From Halapricum hydrolyticum (GTDB lineage: Archaea; Halobacteriota; Halobacteria; Halobacteriales; Haloarculaceae): DNA of 45,156 bases. The translations under genes were made by a program, and so were the position numbers. The DNA lies in assembly GCA_025517565.1 (NCBI GenBank), contig JAOPKD010000023.1, positions 1 to 45,156 of the forward strand. Reading direction: 5' to 3'. Every line of letters starts with the position of its first letter. Positions within the stretch are counted from its first letter, which is position 1. This document shows, one piece after another, positions 30,411-38,887 of the stretch. Under the pieces are notes generated by a model. The model was given only the letters and a program-made list of their open reading frames with translations, was not told the origin of the DNA and did no database searches.

Positions 30411-31010
30411 ATGAGTTCGACGCCAACCCGAGAGGTCGCCCGTCGCGTCTTCGCACGCGAGTTCAACGACGCGACCTACACGTTCAAGGAGAGCGACGAC
30501 GAGCGCGCGCCGGTGTACGTCCTGTTACCCACGGGTGCCCGGGCGAACCGGATCTTCGTGGTCGGGACGCTGACCGAGACCGAAGACGTCGGCGAGGACA
30601 GCGAGTACTGGCAAGGGCGGATCGTCGATCCCAACGGCGACACGTTCTTCGTCTACGCCGGCCAGTACCAGCCCGACGCGGCCGCCACGCTGCGCGAGCT
30701 GGAACCCCCGGCGTACGTCTCCGTCGTCGGCAAGCCGCGAACCTACGAGACCGACGAAGGCGACGTCAACGTCTCGGTCCGGCCGGAATCGATCACGAGC
30801 GTCGACGAGACAACGCGCGATCGCTGGGTCGTCGAGACCGCCGAGCGGACCCTCGAACGGATCAAGCGTTTCGAATCCGACACGGCCGACGAGTACGTCG
30901 AGATGGCAGGCGAACAGTACGACCTGCCGGTCGAAAACTACCGGCGGGCCGCGCTCGAAGCGCTCGAAAGCCTGGAAGACGAGGAGACGGCAGCCGAAGC
31001 GAGCCCCTAG
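30411..31010 (+). CDS. rpap3: RPA-associated protein
   Basis: A 199-aa RPA-associated protein (COG3390 type). An N-terminal OB-like region (REVARRVFAREFNDATYTFK, then YVLLPTGARANRIFVVGTLT, then WQGRIVDPNGDTFFVYAGQY) leads to a helical C-terminal half with acidic tail. In Haloferax such proteins are encoded with, and bind to, their cognate RPA and are needed for normal DNA repair. It starts one base after the rpa stop codon, so expression is tightly coupled. Confidence 0.9.
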   Translation: MSSTPTREVARRVFAREFNDATYTFKESDDERAPVYVLLPTGARANRIFVVGTLTETEDVGEDSEYWQGRIVDPNGDTFFVYAGQYQPDAAATLRELEPPAYVSVVGKPRTYETDEGDVNVSVRPESITSVDETTRDRWVVETAERTLERIKRFESDTADEYVEMAGEQYDLPVENYRRAALEALESLEDEETAAEASP

Positions 31011-31040
31011 TCGAGCGATTCGGAACGGGTCCCGCTCAGT

Positions 31041-31457
31041 TCACGTTTCGAGCAGTTCGACGAGGTTCCCCTCGGGATCGCGGACGAACAGGATTCGCGT
31101 CCCGCTTTCAGTCGTCTGCGGTTCGCTGAGCGTCTCAACGCTGTCTGGCAGGTCCGCGTAGACCGAATCGAGGTCGTCGACTGCGAGTCCAAGGTGTGTC
31201 GCACCCGGTTCGTCCAGCGACGGCCGTGGCCGGCTGTCCCCCTCGGGCTCGTAGGCGACCAGTTCGATCCGCGCGTCCCCGCCGTCGAGATGGACGAACT
31301 CGGCGCCGGCTCCCGGTACGTCGACGCCGGTCGCGAAGGCATCGCCGCCGACGGAAAACTCCGCGATGACCTCGAGATCGAGCACGTCGCGATAGAACGT
31401 CAGCGTCCGATCGAGGTCCGAGACGGTGATCCCGTAGTGGTGTGCAGTCGGATTCAT
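31041..31457 (-). CDS. VOC (glyoxalase/dioxygenase fold) family protein
   Basis: A 138-aa protein with two beta-alpha-beta-beta-beta units typical of the vicinal-oxygen-chelate superfamily: HHYGITVSDLDRTLTFYRDV at the N-terminus, HLGLAVDDLDSVYADL in the middle, and the C-terminal FVRDPEGNLVELLE, where the Glu is a usual metal ligand. It could be a glyoxalase I or methylmalonyl-CoA epimerase-like enzyme, but the substrate is not deducible. Start ATG 31457 fits a TATA-like core 29 nt upstream, shared with the divergent XPB gene. Confidence 0.85.
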   Translation of the reverse strand: MNPTAHHYGITVSDLDRTLTFYRDVLDLEVIAEFSVGGDAFATGVDVPGAGAEFVHLDGGDARIELVAYEPEGDSRPRPSLDEPGATHLGLAVDDLDSVYADLPDSVETLSEPQTTESGTRILFVRDPEGNLVELLET

Positions 31458-31481
31458 ACTAGACGCGGCGGTCGGACAGAG

Positions 31482-31492
31482 ATAAATAGTTA
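31482..31492. promoter_or_regulatory. Shared divergent promoter core (VOC / XPB)
   Basis: ATAAATAGTTA lies about 29 nt from both the VOC start (31457, minus) and the XPB start (31517, plus). The 59-bp gap allows only one such AT-rich element, so both leaderless transcripts may use it. Confidence 0.5.
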
Positions 31493-31516
31493 CGACTGGG
31501 GACGCAACGCCGACCG

Positions 31517-32851
31517 ATGGCAACGCGGCTCAGCTACGAGGACGGGACGATCCGGATCGATGGTGAGACGCCGGACCTCCCGTTCGTCGAGGTCGACTCC
31601 CGGAGCGAGACCGCTCGCGCGCCGGCGTTTCGATACCGGGAGTTGCGACGCTGGCTCGCACAGCAATCCGACGAATGCGAAGATGCCGTCTTCCGGGCCG
31701 AGGACCTCGATCTCACCACCGACTACAAACTCCGAGCCTATCAGCGCGAGGCGCTGGACGCCTGGCGTGATGCCGACGACCGGGGCGTACTGGAGTTGCC
31801 GACCGGCAGCGGCAAGACGGTAATCGCTATCGCCGCGATCGCAACGCTGGGTGTGCCGACGCTGGTCGTCGTGCCGACGATCGATCTGCTCGAACAGTGG
31901 CGCGAGGAACTCGATCGGGAGTTCGACGTTCCGATCGGGCAACTCGGTGGGGGGACTCAGCGCGTCGAGTCGATCACTGTCTCGACGTACGACTCGGCGT
32001 ATCTCCGAGCGGACGAACTGGGTGACCGATTCGAGTTCGTCGTCTTCGACGAGGTCCACCATCTCGGCGGCGAAGGGTATCGCGAGATCGCACGGCTGCT
32101 GGCCGCGCCGGCGCGGATGGGACTCACGGCGACGTTCGAACGACCGGACGGCGCCCACGAGTTGCTGGCTGAACTGGTCGGTCCGAAAGTGGTCGAGATC
32201 GATCCCGACGAACTGGCAGGCGAGCACCTCGCAGCCTACGACATCAAGCGTCTCACCGTCTCGTTGACTCCCGAGGAGCGCGAGCGCTACGAGCGCCACC
32301 AGGGGACGTTCACCGACTACCTGAAGCGGTCGAACCTCCAGCTACACAGCGGCGAGGACTACCGGAAGCTCGTGATGCGCTCGGGGACCGACCCCGCCGC
32401 CAGAGAGGCGCTGCTCGCGAAACAGCGGGCTCGCGAAGTGATGATGAACGCCGACCGGAAGGTCGAGTTGCTGGCCGAGTTGCTCGATCGGCACGCCGAC
32501 GATAGGATCATCGTCTTCACGGCGTTTACCGACCTCGTGTATCGGCTCTCCGAGCGGTTCCTGTTACCGGCGATCACCCACGAGACGGGAGCCGACGAGC
32601 GCCGGGAGATCCTGCGGGCGTTCCGTAACGGGACGTACTCGCGGATCGTCACCGCGAACGTGCTCGACGAGGGAGTCGACGTTCCCGACGCCAACGTGGC
32701 GGTCGTCCTCTCGGGCAGCGGCAGCGAACGGGAGTTCACCCAGCGGCTGGGACGAATCTTGCGCCCGACGGCCGACGGCTCGCGGGCGCTGCTCTACGAG
32801 GTCGTCACCGAGGAGACCGCCGAAGAACGCGTCGCCCGCCGACGGCGGTGA
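31517..32851 (+). CDS. XPB-type DNA helicase
   Basis: A 444-aa superfamily 2 helicase of the archaeal XPB type. An N-terminal damage-recognition-like domain (1-65) precedes helicase domain 1 with Walker A LPTGSGKT (94-101) and Walker B DEVH (178-181). TATFERPDGAH sits where XPB proteins carry the RED motif. A thumb-like insertion (TPEERERYERHQGTFTDYL) and domain 2 with motif VI QRLGRILRP complete it. It unwinds or opens DNA in nucleotide excision repair together with Bax1. Here the Bax1-like gene is ~8 kb away rather than adjacent; the RPA operon is just upstream. Confidence 0.88.
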   Translation: MATRLSYEDGTIRIDGETPDLPFVEVDSRSETARAPAFRYRELRRWLAQQSDECEDAVFRAEDLDLTTDYKLRAYQREALDAWRDADDRGVLELPTGSGKTVIAIAAIATLGVPTLVVVPTIDLLEQWREELDREFDVPIGQLGGGTQRVESITVSTYDSAYLRADELGDRFEFVVFDEVHHLGGEGYREIARLLAAPARMGLTATFERPDGAHELLAELVGPKVVEIDPDELAGEHLAAYDIKRLTVSLTPEERERYERHQGTFTDYLKRSNLQLHSGEDYRKLVMRSGTDPAAREALLAKQRAREVMMNADRKVELLAELLDRHADDRIIVFTAFTDLVYRLSERFLLPAITHETGADERREILRAFRNGTYSRIVTANVLDEGVDVPDANVAVVLSGSGSEREFTQRLGRILRPTADGSRALLYEVVTEETAEERVARRRR

Positions 32852-32905
32852 CGGGGACGCACAGCCACCGACACGCACAAGCGGGCCCTGTGTGTATACC
32901 AGGAC

Positions 32906-33484
32906 ATGATAACGAACCTCGCCGCGGGCAAGCAGGTCTTCACGAGCAACGTCTTTCTCGTCACCGGGGAACGAACCGTCCTGGTCGACGTCGGCAACGA
33001 CTTCGACGTGTGCGAGGTCGTGCGCGAGTACGTCGACGAACTCGACGCCGTCGTCCTCACGCACACCCATCCGGACCACGTCGGGAACCTCGAGCGCGTC
33101 ACCGAGACGTTCGACGTCGACGTCTGGGGGTACGATCTCGACCAGCCGGGCGTCGACCACGCCATCGAGGACGGCGAGACGGTCCGACTCGGCGACGACG
33201 CCTACACCGCGCTGCACACGCCGGGCCACAAGAACGACCACCTCTGCTTTTTCGCCCCGGGGCCGGGAATCCTGTTCGCGGGCGACCTGATCTTCGCCAA
33301 CGGCGGGTTCGGCCGGACTGATCTCGCGGAAGGCGACCGCGAGCGACTGATCGAGAGCATCGAGCGGGTTCGGGAGACGACTGACGAGACGCTCTCGGAG
33401 TTGCACTGCGGACACGGCCCCAGCGTCGAGAGTGATCCCTACGAACACGTCGGACTCGCGGCCCAGGCTGCGCGGTTCGGGTGA
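32906..33484 (+). CDS. MBL-fold metallo-hydrolase (glyoxalase II-like)
   Basis: A 192-aa metallo-beta-lactamase-fold hydrolase. The metal motif is THTHPDH (HxHxDH) at about 52-58, with further ligands in HTPGHKNDH, FAGDLIF and the C-terminal ELHCGHGP. Small stand-alone members of this group include glyoxalase II-like thioesterases; the substrate is not determined. It follows the XPB gene on the same strand with 54 nt between and may be co-transcribed, though no functional link is evident. A GTATACC sequence ~12 nt upstream of the ATG is too close to be the promoter of a leaderless transcript. Confidence 0.87.
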   Translation: MITNLAAGKQVFTSNVFLVTGERTVLVDVGNDFDVCEVVREYVDELDAVVLTHTHPDHVGNLERVTETFDVDVWGYDLDQPGVDHAIEDGETVRLGDDAYTALHTPGHKNDHLCFFAPGPGILFAGDLIFANGGFGRTDLAEGDRERLIESIERVRETTDETLSELHCGHGPSVESDPYEHVGLAAQAARFG

Positions 33485-33512
33485 TCCCCGCGACTCGACA
33501 GTCAGTCCGAGG

Positions 33513-34322
33513 TCACGACCCGGCAGCCGAAAGCAGCGCGTCGTAGGCAGGTTCGTAGGCCGCAGCGATCGCTGCCGGATCGTGACGGACGGACTCGGGC
33601 AGCGGCGGTATCTCAACGGTCTCGACCGGGTCGATCAGGTCCGTCACGTCCGCGACGCGCTCTTCAAGCGTGCCGCTATCCGGTCCGGGCGAGCCACTGG
33701 CGACCGAGCAGCTCCTGTCGTAGCGCCGCCCCTCGTAGACGCGCACTCGCCGGGGTTCGACGACTGCGACGACGTCGTGGTCGAGATCCGAAAGCGGACG
33801 CGCGACGGAACCGTAGGATTCGATGACCGACAGCGGCTGCGCCTCTATCTCCGCCAGCAGGTCGGCCTGGACTGGCTGGTGGTGGCCGGCCATCACGTCG
33901 TTGAACTCCGCGAGCGACTCGACGCGTACCGCAGACTCGATCGGGAACGACCGTCGAACGACGTCCGGAATCGCCGTCGTTCCGTTGACGACGTACGTCT
34001 CGCCAGCCCGGTCGAGCAGGAACTCGCGGCCGTCCTGCCCGAGGACGCCGCCGACGCCGCCCGGGAGCGGCCGCCAGAGGCGATGGACGACGTTGATGTC
34101 GGCCGGCTCGATTCCATCGGGCCCGACGGCAGCCAGTTTCCGGGCGTCTTTCCCGTAGAGGACGCCGTCGTCGGCGGCTGCCAGTACGTCGTCGTGACTG
34201 TACCAGAAGTCGTTGCCGGCCCGGGGCTTGTAGCCGACGGCCCCGGTACGCTCGACCAGCCCGGCAGAGAAGGTCGTCTTGCCAGCGTCGAGGTGCTCGG
34301 ATCCGGCGACGAGCAGGTTCAT
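33513..34322 (-). CDS. Haloarchaeal P-loop ATPase
   Basis: A 269-aa P-loop protein. It begins MNLLVAGSEHLDAGKTTFSA, a Walker A of the dethiobiotin-synthetase/SIMIBI kind (GxxxxDAGKT). A mid-protein block PADINVVHRLWRPLPGGVGG and YVVNGTTAIPDVVRRSF follows, then LSVIESYGSVARPL with a Walker-B-like region, and DHDVVAVVEPRRVRVYEG. It matches the archaeal predicted P-loop ATPase/GTPase group with no known role. Its ATG overlaps the stop of the upstream DUF5827-like gene by 4 nt (ATGA), so both are translated as a unit. Confidence 0.78.
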   Translation of the reverse strand: MNLLVAGSEHLDAGKTTFSAGLVERTGAVGYKPRAGNDFWYSHDDVLAAADDGVLYGKDARKLAAVGPDGIEPADINVVHRLWRPLPGGVGGVLGQDGREFLLDRAGETYVVNGTTAIPDVVRRSFPIESAVRVESLAEFNDVMAGHHQPVQADLLAEIEAQPLSVIESYGSVARPLSDLDHDVVAVVEPRRVRVYEGRRYDRSCSVASGSPGPDSGTLEERVADVTDLIDPVETVEIPPLPESVRHDPAAIAAAYEPAYDALLSAAGS

Positions 34323-34588
34323 GACTCCGCGAGGCCGTAGTAGCCGGGCTCCGCGTCGTCAGCCGGCTCGGCGAAGACGAACTCCGAGCTGTAGTTGAGC
34401 ATCCACGGAATTGCCCAGTCGAGCAGGACGTTCTCGGTCTCGACATCCAGTTCGGCGTCGGGCTCGACGCCCTGTAGCAGTCGGGCGACTTCGTAGATCG
34501 TGTACATCTTGTCGGGATCGAGAACTTCACGGGGCTCCCGGAACTCCAGGGCCCGCAGGACGTCGAATTCGGATCGATCTCTGGGCAT
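34319..34588 (-). CDS. Haloarchaeal conserved protein (DUF5827-like)
   Basis: An 89-aa acidic protein: an N-terminal segment (DRSEFDVLRALEFREPREVL), then DPDKMYTIYEVARLLQGVEP, and a C-terminal block with NVLLDWAIPWMLNYSSEFVF. I believe it is the DUF5827 family, restricted to haloarchaea. No motif for catalysis or metal binding is visible. It overlaps the P-loop ATPase gene by 4 nt, a strong sign of translational coupling; it may be a partner of that ATPase. Confidence 0.78.
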   Translation of the reverse strand: MPRDRSEFDVLRALEFREPREVLDPDKMYTIYEVARLLQGVEPDAELDVETENVLLDWAIPWMLNYSSEFVFAEPADDAEPGYYGLAES

Positions 34589-34672
34589 ACGCCCGCTTTG
34601 ATCGAGCGACGCCTAAACCTCTCGAAACGGGACGACTCCCGGAACGGTCATCGAGGACAGACCCGATGACAT

Positions 34673-36049
34673 ATGTCGACTCGATCCGAACGAACGGTAC
34701 GGATGGGCAACCGGACGGACGAACGACGGGAGCAGCGACTGGGACGACGGTCCTTCCTCGCGGGAGTCGGGGCCGCTGCCACGGCCGCACTCGCCGGCTG
34801 TAGCGTGCTGTCGGCGTCGCCGCCAACCTACGACCGCACGCAAGCGCAGTTCGATCCGCCCAAACTGTCCTACGAGGATACGTACCCCCCTGGCGACGTC
34901 TCGATGTTCCGGCGTGGACTGCGGCGACTCGGCTACTATCCCGACGCGACGGTGCCGGACGATCCCGTCGAGAAGTGGTCACACCCGATCAATGCCGTCG
35001 GTCACACCGCCGCCAAATCCAGCCCCCGGCCGACGCCGGACGGCGATCGGATCGTGGTCGCGAGCGATACCGGCCGCGTTCACGGCTTCGGGCTCGACGG
35101 GGAGCAACTCTGGACTGCCCGGACCGGCGCGACGAACCTCGGTATCCACGGGACGCCGACGATCGTCGACGGGACGGCCTACGTCGGCGGCTACGACGGA
35201 TCGCTGTACGGCGTGGACGTCGACACCGGCGAGCGAGTCTGGCGGCTGTCCCGCTCCGCGCTGGATCTCTCGATCGCGATCGGCTCCAGCCCCGCCTACT
35301 GGGACGGCGTGCTGTACTTCGTGACCGAACACAAACACCCGGCGTCCGGACGGCTGTGGGCCGTCGACGTCGACGCCGGCGAGCCGGTGTGGACCGACGA
35401 GCAGGACATCGGCGGTATGCCCCACCCCTCGCCGGCCATCGATCCGGCCACGGAACGGCTCGTCACGGGGTCGAACGACGGGATCGTCTACGCCTGGGAG
35501 TTCCCGTCGCTGTCGTTCGCGTGGTCGTTCGAGACCGACGGCGAGGTCAAGGGAACTCCGCCGATCTACGAGGGGAAGGCCTACGTCGGCTCCTGGGACA
35601 GCTCGATCTACTGTCTGGATCTCACAGACGGGACCGAACTGTGGTCGTTCGAGACCGACGGGATCGTGATGTCGAACCCCGGTATCGACCCCGAGCGTGG
35701 CCTCGTCTACGTCGGGAGCGGCGACGGGTACGTCTACGCCCTCGAGGCGGCGACCGGCGAGCAACGCTGGGCCACCTACGTCGGCGGGTCGGTGATCGGA
35801 TCGCTGACCGTCACGCCGACGACCGTCCTCGTCGGCTCGTACGACACGCGCCTGTACGCGCTCGAATCGACGACCGGACGGGTCCGCTGGAGCGTCCCGA
35901 ACCGCGGTCACGTCACCAGTGCGGCCGTGCCCCACGGCGACCGGATCTACTACGCCGAACGGGCGGACTTCCGGCATTACTGGGACGACGACCGCGAGAC
36001 CGAACTGCTCGAAAAAGGGCAGGTGTACTGTCTCGGCTCCGACGAGTGA
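34673..36049 (+). CDS. PQQ-type beta-propeller lipoprotein
   Basis: A 458-aa predicted Tat lipoprotein: LGRRSFLAGVGAAATAALAG then Cys43 (numbered from ATG 34673; a start at 34703 gives a more usual signal length). The mature protein is a beta-propeller of ~40-residue PQQ-like blades (GTAYVGGYDGSLYGVDVDTG, then YVGSGDGYVYALEAATGEQR). Such proteins may bind quinone cofactor as dehydrogenases or serve as scaffolds; no catalytic Asp/Glu set of a quinoprotein dehydrogenase can be assigned. Two blades share an identical 21-bp DNA stretch (35521-35541 and 35641-35661), showing recent blade duplication or conversion. Confidence 0.83.
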   Translation: MSTRSERTVRMGNRTDERREQRLGRRSFLAGVGAAATAALAGCSVLSASPPTYDRTQAQFDPPKLSYEDTYPPGDVSMFRRGLRRLGYYPDATVPDDPVEKWSHPINAVGHTAAKSSPRPTPDGDRIVVASDTGRVHGFGLDGEQLWTARTGATNLGIHGTPTIVDGTAYVGGYDGSLYGVDVDTGERVWRLSRSALDLSIAIGSSPAYWDGVLYFVTEHKHPASGRLWAVDVDAGEPVWTDEQDIGGMPHPSPAIDPATERLVTGSNDGIVYAWEFPSLSFAWSFETDGEVKGTPPIYEGKAYVGSWDSSIYCLDLTDGTELWSFETDGIVMSNPGIDPERGLVYVGSGDGYVYALEAATGEQRWATYVGGSVIGSLTVTPTTVLVGSYDTRLYALESTTGRVRWSVPNRGHVTSAAVPHGDRIYYAERADFRHYWDDDRETELLEKGQVYCLGSDE

Positions 36050-36060
36050 TCGGGAGCACA

Positions 36061-36134
36061 GCGGGCCGGCCGCTCCGTTCGACTGCCCGGGAGCGTCGCG
36101 GGCCGACCGCTCCGTTCGAATGGTCGGGGGCGTC
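36061..36134. repeat. Two 37-bp tandem repeats upstream of sepF
   Basis: 36061-36097 and 36098-36134 match at 32 of 37 positions, sharing GCGGGCCG at the start, CCGCTCCGTTCGA in the middle and GCGTC at the end. Partial further units flank the array (CGGGAGC at 36051-36057 and GCGAGC at 36135-36140). It ends ~20 nt before the sepF TATA-like element. Confidence 0.75.
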
Positions 36135-36156
36135 GCGAGCTGTTCGCGGACGTAAA

Positions 36157-36164
36157 ACCTATTG
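36157..36164 (+). promoter_or_regulatory. TATA-like promoter element of sepF
   Basis: ACCTATTG, preceded by AAAA, is centred ~27 nt before the ATG at 36188, fitting a leaderless transcript. Confidence 0.4.
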
Positions 36165-36187
36165 TGGCAGGCACCGCTGGATGGAGT

Positions 36188-36547
36188 ATGGGACTGATGA
36201 GCAAAATCCTGGGAGAATCCGGCTCTTCCCGGCGGACGGACGACTACGTCGAACTCAGTGCAGAGGACTTCGAGACAGACGCGGCCGAGGCTGACACGAC
36301 AGTTCGGATCGCACGCATCGGCGACCAGCAGGACGTCATCGACATCAAAGACGCCGTCTACGACGGCGACATCGTCATCGCGGACATCACGCGACACACC
36401 ACGCAGGATCAGACGATGGAACACATCACGGACGAACTCAAGCAGGTCGCCAGCGAAGTCGGGGGCGACATCGTCCAGAAAGACGACGATCAATTGATCA
36501 TCACGCCCTCGGGCGTGGCGATCAGCCGCGAGCGCCTCGGCCGGTAG
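36188..36547 (+). CDS. sepF: Cell division protein SepF
   Basis: A 119-aa archaeal SepF. An N-terminal amphipathic membrane-targeting segment (MGLMSKILGE) is followed by a flexible acidic linker (about 12-38) and the C-terminal SepF domain (about 40-119; VRIARIGDQQDVIDIKDAVY, then DGDIVIADITRH, then GDIVQKDDDQLIITPSGVAI). SepF anchors the FtsZ ring to the membrane in archaea lacking FtsA, and is essential in Haloferax. Start ATG 36188 is chosen by family alignment and promoter spacing; an in-frame ATG at 36164 would add a non-conserved octapeptide. Tandem repeats lie on both sides of the gene. Confidence 0.93.
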   Translation: MGLMSKILGESGSSRRTDDYVELSAEDFETDAAEADTTVRIARIGDQQDVIDIKDAVYDGDIVIADITRHTTQDQTMEHITDELKQVASEVGGDIVQKDDDQLIITPSGVAISRERLGR

Positions 36548-36550
36548 TCG

Positions 36551-36644
36551 ATCGATACCGATCGACTGCAGCGGGTCTCGGTCGATACCGATCGACTGCA
36601 ACAGGTCTCGGTCGATACCGATCGACTGCAACAGGTCTCGGTCG
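36551..36644. repeat. 30-bp tandem repeat array between sepF and icd
   Basis: Two exact 30-bp units (36574-36603 and 36604-36633) are flanked by a partial, slightly diverged unit (36551-36573) and an 11-bp partial unit (36634-36644). Each unit contains a small inverted repeat TCGGT-CGAT-ACCGA. The array begins 4 nt after the sepF stop codon and ends ~25 nt before the icd promoter. It is not a CRISPR, because there are no spacers. Confidence 0.85.
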
Positions 36645-36702
36645 CCGGCGCTCGCCGGAATGGCAGACCTTTTAGGAACTCTGGGCGTCTGTGCAGACGA
36701 TA

Positions 36703-37980
<1,278 letters not shown>

Positions 37981-37986
37981 CGACCC

Positions 37987-38014
37987 CCGGGAATCTGAGA
38001 GAATTCATTCCCGG
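37987..38014 (+). terminator. Hairpin after icd
   Basis: CCGGGAAT (37987-37994) pairs perfectly with ATTCCCGG (38007-38014) around a 12-nt loop, 6 nt after the icd stop. A T-run (TTTTTT, about 38044-38050) follows 30 nt later. It is a plausible transcript end or RNA-stability element. Confidence 0.5.
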
Positions 38015-38087
38015 ATCGCTGTAATTCTGATCATTTCCATTGAATTTTTTGCAAACATATATTTCCGTGAGTGACAACAACATGCAT

Positions 38088-38795
38088 ATGGTGGGTGAGC
38101 TTTCGACGGGGATCAAGGCACTCGACCGGCGTCTCAACGGAGGATTGGATCCGGGAGACATTCTCGCGCTCGTCGCGCCGCCAGCGACGCAAAGCCAGAC
38201 GTTGCTCTACCAGTTGATGGGCGAACGCCCGTCGCTGTACGTGTCGACGCTCCGGCCCGAATCGTCGGTGCAGCGCGATTTTGACAAACGCGGCGGCATC
38301 GACATGCCATATCGGATCGAGACGACGGGAGACAAGCTCACCATGGAAGGCGAGCTGATCCGCGAGCTGACCGGGAGCCGTGCGTACACGGGCAATTCCG
38401 CCGTCAGAGACGATCCACTCGACGACCTGTACGATCTCGTCGAGACGATCGACGAACCGATCAACGTCATCGTCGACCCGATGAGCCCGCTCGAGCGCGG
38501 TGACTCACGCCAGGCATACAGCGAGACGCTCTCGTTTCTAAGTCTGAAGCTCGAGGAGACGGGCAGCCTGGGCGTCCTGCTCTGTCACACGAGCGACCCA
38601 CAGCCGCCGTTCCGTGATCTGACGCTCATCGTCGCGGACGTCATCTGGGAACTCGATCTCGTCTCGACCTCGAAAGACAACATCGAGTACCAGCTCCGCA
38701 TCCCGAAAAACCGGGGCGGAGATATCATCACAGAAGATCTCTCGCTCGACATTCAGCGTCGAGACGTTCGGATCGACGACAGTCGCGCGATCTAG
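38088..38795 (+). CDS. RecA-fold (RadA/KaiC-like) protein lacking the Walker A lysine
   Basis: A 235-aa protein with the RAD55/KaiC start ELSTGIKALDRRLNGGLDPG, where a P-loop is expected next. Instead the loop reads ALVAPPATQSQTLLYQL: the GxxxxGK[S/T] glycines and lysine are gone. Later strands remain (PSLYVSTLRPESSVQRDF; INVIVDPMSPLERGD in the Walker B position; SLGVLLCHTSDP). It is probably a non-hydrolysing regulatory member of the family. A TATA-like CATATATTT (38056-38064) fits a leaderless ATG at 38088; an ATG at 38082 is two codons upstream. It stands between icd and the threonine aldolase gene, with no operon partner evident. Confidence 0.77.
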   Translation: MVGELSTGIKALDRRLNGGLDPGDILALVAPPATQSQTLLYQLMGERPSLYVSTLRPESSVQRDFDKRGGIDMPYRIETTGDKLTMEGELIRELTGSRAYTGNSAVRDDPLDDLYDLVETIDEPINVIVDPMSPLERGDSRQAYSETLSFLSLKLEETGSLGVLLCHTSDPQPPFRDLTLIVADVIWELDLVSTSKDNIEYQLRIPKNRGGDIITEDLSLDIQRRDVRIDDSRAI

Positions 38796-38887
38796 AGTGC
38801 ATTCACCGAGAGGAGGGGCGTGGACATTCGATCCTCGGAGACGACCGTGCCGAACAACCTTTTGGGTGCTCCCGGAGAAAACCGGGT

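Noticed and set aside
34979..36631. 550-codon open frame antisense to the beta-propeller lipoprotein gene
   Set aside because: It is the shadow of a GC-rich gene on the other strand, with no recognisable domain; its N-terminus merely translates the 30-bp repeat array.
36551..36644. Possible CRISPR array
   Set aside because: Units are directly adjacent 30-bp tandem repeats with no spacers and there are no cas genes.
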